From Tanypteryx hageni (lineage: Eukaryota; Arthropoda; Insecta; Odonata; Petaluridae): a DNA stretch of 64,000 bases. The stretch is taken from contig CM054112.1 in the NCBI GenBank assembly GCA_028673005.1, positions 192,065,518-192,129,517 on the forward strand. Reading direction: 5' to 3'. Positions within the stretch are counted from its first letter, which is position 1. Every line of letters starts with the position of its first letter. The notes under the pieces were generated by a model, which was given only the letters and a program-made list of their open reading frames with translations, searched no databases and had not been told where the DNA came from. Shown piece by piece: positions 58,766-64,000 of the stretch. Made by a program: the position numbers and the translations under genes.

Positions 58766-60294
58766 ATTGCATAATATAGCATTTGCAATGATGTTTATAA
58801 TATTTAGTCAAGTTATTTTATCTAACATTTTAAGTTTTCACTTAATTACAAGTACATACCACTTGAAAGCTTTATCAGTATTTAGACGATTGACTTAAAT
58901 TTTGTATTTTCAAGTACCTAATATTTCATATTGCACTTATAAAATTATGATTAATTTGTTAAATAATAGAAATTTATTCAATTTGATTTGCATTTTTGTA
59001 TAAATGTTTTTGTAAAAAATTACTATTAATTATGACAGCATAATGCAGGCAATAATGCTGGTATTTCATAAACTAGCATTTTTTTATTGTAAAATAAAAA
59101 AGATAAAATTCAATTTTAAACCAAATCACAATAAGGAAATGTATTTCTCATTAGGAAGCTTCAGATAAATATATGTATGGCTCAAATGCAATAGAATCAT
59201 TATAATGTCCAAGGCATGTAGAATTGGCAATTTTTGGATTCCATACAGATTTGAGTTAAAATGAAAAGGATTCAAGATCTCATAGCAAAGAAAGTAAAAC
59301 CCATTCCTCTGGCCAAACATAAGTGCAGAGTTGGTATTATTTCTAATCTTTTATAAAATGCCAATCAAGAAAATAGATGCCATTTTCGTTCCCAGATTGA
59401 AATGAGGTACAGTAAATGCTTGACATTCGTGATTTTGATTGTCCGCAAGGGTTTTCTTTGTACACCAAAGTAAAATTTTGCGATTTTGATTAATCATGAA
59501 TGGTTTCTTTGTATGCCATGTTGAATTTAAATCATATAAATTTTTGTGTCATTTTTTACTCTTTATACACATGCAGATATGCTGTTTTCTCCTCCTCCTG
59601 TTATTCCTTATTTATAACAGCTCATAAACAGCTGTTGCTGCCTTTTTCATTGAGCATGGTAACAATAACGAAGATAACAATCAACCATACCCTCAGAATG
59701 ATTTGAACCCATGACTCAAGAAATGGTATCCAGACATAATATCTACCCTTCCACCTATTCTGGCGATTATAACAATGTTTCACAACTAGTGGGGGTTTAT
59801 GAGATATATTAGGAAGTTTCGCCCAAAAATATGCTATCTGGTAGCCTAAAAAGATGACTTGAAAAGTTTGGATTTGAGTAAGGTAATATGAGGATACAGG
59901 TCTGCATTTAAACACTTAAAATTTCTTTGCCATATGCAAGTAAACAATCCAATCAAAGAACAGGTATGCTGCCTATCGATGAATGGCACCTGCCCGAGGG
60001 GTGAAATGAGTGAGAAAACTCAATGAAAATTTGAACTACATGTTTTACTACTGGCATTGGTGTTGTTTTTGCCTGTTCTTCCCATGGGTACCACTTTTTT
60101 CATTCAAATGAAGCTGTCAGTAGGCACATGGTCTTTACATATAACAAGAGGTCCACAAGGTGAAAATTTTTGGAAATGCTATTTTATTGTCTTTCTGACC
60201 TAGTACAGTCACAAACTTTCAAATGTTAGTTTCTCTATTGCCTACTTCTGAAAGATTCTTTCCTCTCTCAAGGTGTTTGTCCCCTCTTTCCTTC
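58766..60294. other. Intergenic, unrecognised
   Basis: AT-rich sequence with short chance open frames. I see no gene, terminus or structured repeat. Confidence 0.5.
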
Positions 60295-60298
60295 TTAA

Positions 60299-60615
60299 CC
60301 CTTTCGCTGCTATCGACGCATATATGCGGGCGGACAGAGCGGTGCCTTGACTGCTAACGACGCATATATGCATTTCAAACTTTTCCGTTCGCTGCTCAAA
60401 AAAAGATGAAAATATTTTTTCGAGATGGTTAATAATCAATATGAATGTAAATGATTGACAAAATAACTTTTAAAATATAAAGAGACTAAAAGACGAACGA
60501 AAGAACGTAGATGCTGAGCTCCTAGAGAAAGTACTCAGCACAGGTGTGCTTCAAGGTAACTGAACTCGGCGCACACGGCTGACGCAGAAGCTAAAAGTCC
60601 ATAGCAGCGAAAGGG
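60299..60615. mobile_element. piggyBac-type MITE, 317 bp
   Basis: TTAA duplications at 60295-60298 and 60616-60619 flank the inverted termini CCCTTTCGCTGCTAT. A second internal copy of the near-terminal phrase GACGCATATATGC sits at 60315-60370. It has no coding capacity. Confidence 0.9.
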
Positions 60616-60619
60616 TTAA

Positions 60620-61624
60620 CAGTCATGTAAATTATTGACCAAAAGTTTAATTCCATTGGATATTTTGCAATAACGATAATGATAAAAAGTGGTCATTTCA
60701 ATAGTTTAAATATAATGGTATTTTCAATACAATCACGCAAAAACTACATTAGAAATTAATATCAGGGAAAAATATAGAGAGGATGATATGGGCAACCTGG
60801 CAAGGGGTTAATTGCTCGAAAGAAGTTGAGGTCATACATATCCATCTGATTCAAGGTCTCTCTCACTTTATTCTCACATTTGCTGACATATTGCAGTACC
60901 ATTCAAAGTGGTACTAATACAAGTTGTACCAGACAATCCTCAAAGGACACCAGCAAAATTGATTTTGTTCCAACGCAAGTTAAATAGATGACAATTAGTT
61001 TGGCTACTAAGAAATTAATAAGACTGTCCAAGGGGTACATGGAAAAAAGTTGGAATAGCCCTAACATATTGGATAGACATTAGTATTTTGCACTACAAGG
61101 ATGTTGAATCATTTTAACCAAGTGCCTCACTTAAAGTTCAGATTTAATCATTATTCTTTATCCCTCTTAACTAACCTGTTATATCTGTATAACAATTAAA
61201 TGAGGATTGAATGTTTGTATTGATCCTTATAAGCAAACTTCAACTACCATAAAAAAAGGTAATAACAGAGCCTTATGGGTACAAATAATGACAAGAAATC
61301 TCCTAATAACTATAAAAAATAATAAAAAGGAAGTACTCACAATTTGGTTTAGGGAAAATTACTCCACACCAGGGACTTTTTTCTCATACATGCACAAAAC
61401 ACACAAGCAATCAATCACACATGCAACTTCCTTTCAAAAAATGTCGAAATACGTATTTTGGAATCAAAGAATCCATCTTCAGTAGGCCGACCATATTAAT
61501 GTGGTGTGACATTGCAAGGGTTCGGTCCCTGGCATGTAGTAATTTCCCCTAAACCGGCATGTATGTGAATGCTTCCTTTTTATTATTTTTTATGGTTAAT
61601 AGAAGTTTATCCATTTGTCATTCC
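60620..61624. other. Intergenic, unrecognised
   Basis: AT-rich sequence between two MITEs. Nothing is recognised. Confidence 0.5.
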
Positions 61625-62024
61625 ACTACCTATTTTCCAATGTATAAGATGCACTTTTTTGTCACAAAAATGTTCTAACATGGAAATTAACAGAAATCGC
61701 AATGACTTTGGAACCGAAAGAAATGCTACCAAAATGTTTCTCACAGCTCACATTTTTGGATTTTTCCATGCACATAAGCTGATCATCATCGTTCTGGAGA
61801 TGAAAAAAAGATTCCGCATGTATGTGATTAACACAATGTATTTTTAAAATTATTCAACTAAAAGATGCTTTTCAAACAATAATTAACTTACTTTATGTTG
61901 TTTATTAAGCACCGATGAATCTTCTGTCCTTACCCAAAAAAAGTTTAAAACAAGAAAATGAACTTAATTTTAGGGGTGCATCTTATACATGGGTGCCTTT
62001 TATACACAGGAAACTATGATATTT
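61625..62024. mobile_element. pogo-type MITE, about 400 bp
   Basis: The left end TATTTTCCAATGTATAAGA and the right end (reverse complement ATAGTTTCCTGTGTATAA) are imperfect inverted termini. A GATGCAC box follows on the left, and GTATAAGATGCACC recurs just inside the right end. It is related in its end sequence to 17497-17640. Exact borders are uncertain. Confidence 0.6.
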
Positions 62025-62751
62025 GAAAAATTAATTCTTTGACTTGTAAAGCTAATAATAGAATAGAATAATAGAATAATTTCAGCAGATAAAACCATTT
62101 CTCAAGTCTTCTTTTGTCATTATTTTTGACACTTTTACAGAAAACACATTATACGCTATATTTTTTTTATTTTAATATAAAAAAGGTTGACTTTTTTTTA
62201 CATGTCACATCACCTGTTAATAATATTTAATAAAAATATGTCTAAAAATACCAATGGAGAGAGCACACTTCATGAAGATGAACATTTATAAAATTACAGT
62301 GCATGAAATCAACATGTATTGCCACCACAATACATCCACACATAAATTGCAAAATGGAATTTTTTCATGAACACAGCTATATACAAAAATATAAGGAGAG
62401 CAACGGTCAAGTTAGCTCAGCAAAATAATGAAAGAGATCCGGTTCTATAACAAGAAGCATCACTTAATCAATAACATTATCACACATTTGAATCAAGCAG
62501 CTAGCAAAACTGCAGCTCTACATCTAGATTAATTTTAATTACTTCTCTCTTGCAAGCGAAAGTAAAAAGGAACCTGAGATTTAAACTGATCAAATAAGAA
62601 AGGAACCAGAAAACATTCACGTGCTCCAACACAATTTAATACTTGCTATTCTTTTCTAAATGATACAACATTGTTCTTACAGATGTCAAAATAGCAACAG
62701 ATCAAAAATTAAATTCGCATTCTTTCCCCTAATCACAAATGTTTCAAAATT

Positions 62752-63048
62752 TTAATGCACAGCAACAAGAGATTTGAGAAATTTCTCTTTCCAGTTTCCA
62801 TCTTCATCATTTAAAGCAAAAAGTGCCTTGAATGCTCTCCTCTTATTTGCCTTGCTTTCCATTTCCTTAGCAGCCCTCCATGCAGAGGTAACAACAGACT
62901 TAGGAATTCCAGCCAATCGAGCAGCATGAAATCCATGAGACTTGGGGCAAGCTCCAGGAGTGAAACGGTAGAGGAATGTCACTCGGTCTTGTCCACCTTC
63001 TTCGTCATCACTTTCATCATCAACATCATCTGTTTCTACCATGCAAGC
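62752..63048 (-). CDS. Msh6: MSH6 DNA mismatch-repair ATPase, C-terminal exon (partial)
   Basis: This is the last coding exon of the MutS-alpha subunit that recognises base mismatches together with MSH2 in the nucleus. The acceptor TTATTCAG precedes 63048 and the frame runs 98 codons to TAA at 62752-62754. It begins ACMVE, then an Asp/Glu-rich stretch (TDDVDDESDDEEGGQDRV). The family block follows: TFLYRFTPGACPKSHGFHAA, then ARLAGIPKSVV, the end of the MutS ATPase domain and its helix-turn-helix. The C-terminal tail KEKFLKSLVAVH corresponds to the short terminal helix of animal MSH6. The acidic insert is longer than in human. The remaining exons lie beyond the right edge; none is visible in 63049-64000. 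Confidence 0.95.
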   Translation of the reverse strand, partial: ACMVETDDVDDESDDEEGGQDRVTFLYRFTPGACPKSHGFHAARLAGIPKSVVTSAWRAAKEMESKANKRRAFKALFALNDEDGNWKEKFLKSLVAVH

Positions 63049-64000
63049 CTGAATAAAAATGTATCATAAGATGAAATACATTCTCTCAAATTAACATAGA
63101 TCAGTATTACTTAATAATTATTTGATATGATATTTTTGAGTTTACAGATAGCTTATCTGAATGAATTTTTTATATAAAACCAAAATAGTATAAATTTTGA
63201 GTGTTTTATTATCTCATTAAGAGGGATTTAACCAATATTTATATTTTTACTCATGGTTAAAAGTGAAATTTTTTTACTGGTTTCTACTCTTTCCATTTAA
63301 TATTTTTTATTTCAGGAATCAAAAATAAATTATTACTTAAATTTAACTTAAATACCTTTGACTTTACTTCTAAAACAATTATGATTACATTTTTGAAAAT
63401 TTATATGACGTTTTAAGCAAAGCTTGGTTTGATGTTTACATTTCTTGTTAATTGACCTCTTGGATTATTATAAAAACTTGGTTTGAATGAATTAGTTGCA
63501 ATTATAAAAAATCTATAAATTACTAAAATTCAAGTTGTGGTGGATGTGGCATATGTGTTGGCAGAGATATCAACTAACTGATCAGCTGATTCAGCCTGCA
63601 TCACAAAGTAAATTAGATGCCAAAGAAACCATATTAGCAGAGGGGAGAAAAGGAATTTAACTTCTCCAGTTTAAAAATTAACTTTCTACTACAATATTTT
63701 TCAAACATTTTGATATACAACCCAATGGAAAACAGCATTGACCTTTGGTTCAGAACTTTCGTAAACAATAGAATCAGAAAAAATCATTTCCCTAATAGAT
63801 GAAGTTTGTTCTCTGCATGCTTTCACATCTTTCAGCTGTTTATGAAGTGATTGCTCGCATTGTTTTTATGATCCCTGACACGACACCCTGCCTAATTTGT
63901 TCTGGGACCCAGAACTGACTTGAAACTCATTCTTGGAAAAACACTATTTTTATATTAAGGGATTAAATAAAAAAAACCTGATGTGGCCACCACATGACTT
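63049..64000 (-). other. MSH6 last intron (partial)
   Basis: AT-rich intron sequence upstream of the terminal exon, running off the window. No exon or repeat is recognised. Confidence 0.75.

Overview
The window is animal nuclear DNA, almost certainly from an insect. The genes are split by spliceosomal GT/AG introns, the background is AT-rich, and the ribosomal protein eL34 has the insect form of the sequence. Introns run to many kilobases and are packed with DNA transposons (mariner, Tigger/pogo, piggyBac, hAT, Tc1-like), an RTE-like LINE and tRNA-derived SINEs. This points to a medium-sized or large, TE-rich insect genome; I cannot name the order. All recognisable host genes are conserved housekeeping genes. 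Everything else I can identify is mobile or repeat DNA.

Layout. 1-2657: first two coding exons of an FG-repeat nucleoporin, best match Nup98(-96), minus strand, running off the left edge. 5942-30068: complete ABCE1 (Pixie/Rli1), minus strand, 11 coding exons, 609 aa. 31044-31394: RpL34, plus strand, head-to-head with ABCE1 across about 1 kb. 31963-51043: complete IK/RED splicing factor, minus strand, 13 coding exons, 618 aa, tail-to-tail with RpL34. 51044-62751: a gene-poor block of degenerate Tigger, hAT and piggyBac-type elements. 62752-63048: terminal coding exon of MSH6, minus strand, with the rest of the gene beyond the right edge.

The exon models were built by hand from splice sites and reading phase, and the phases close without error (1,830 nt for ABCE1, 1,857 nt for RED). 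Functionally, ABCE1 (ribosome recycling) and RpL34 (large-subunit protein) share a divergent promoter region. Nup98, RED and MSH6 act in nuclear transport, splicing and mismatch repair, and nothing here suggests a shared pathway.

The most unusual structures are: a hammerhead-ribozyme-like fold at 740-798; a near-perfect 347-bp hairpin in an ABCE1 intron; a roughly 300-bp-arm inverted repeat with a tRNA-like loop at 57688-58576; a 20-bp minisatellite carrying CACGTG in several units at 55031-55240; and two nested transposons (pogo in Tigger, piggyBac in Tigger). I found no clearly new protein system. Most short open frames are chance or decayed transposases.
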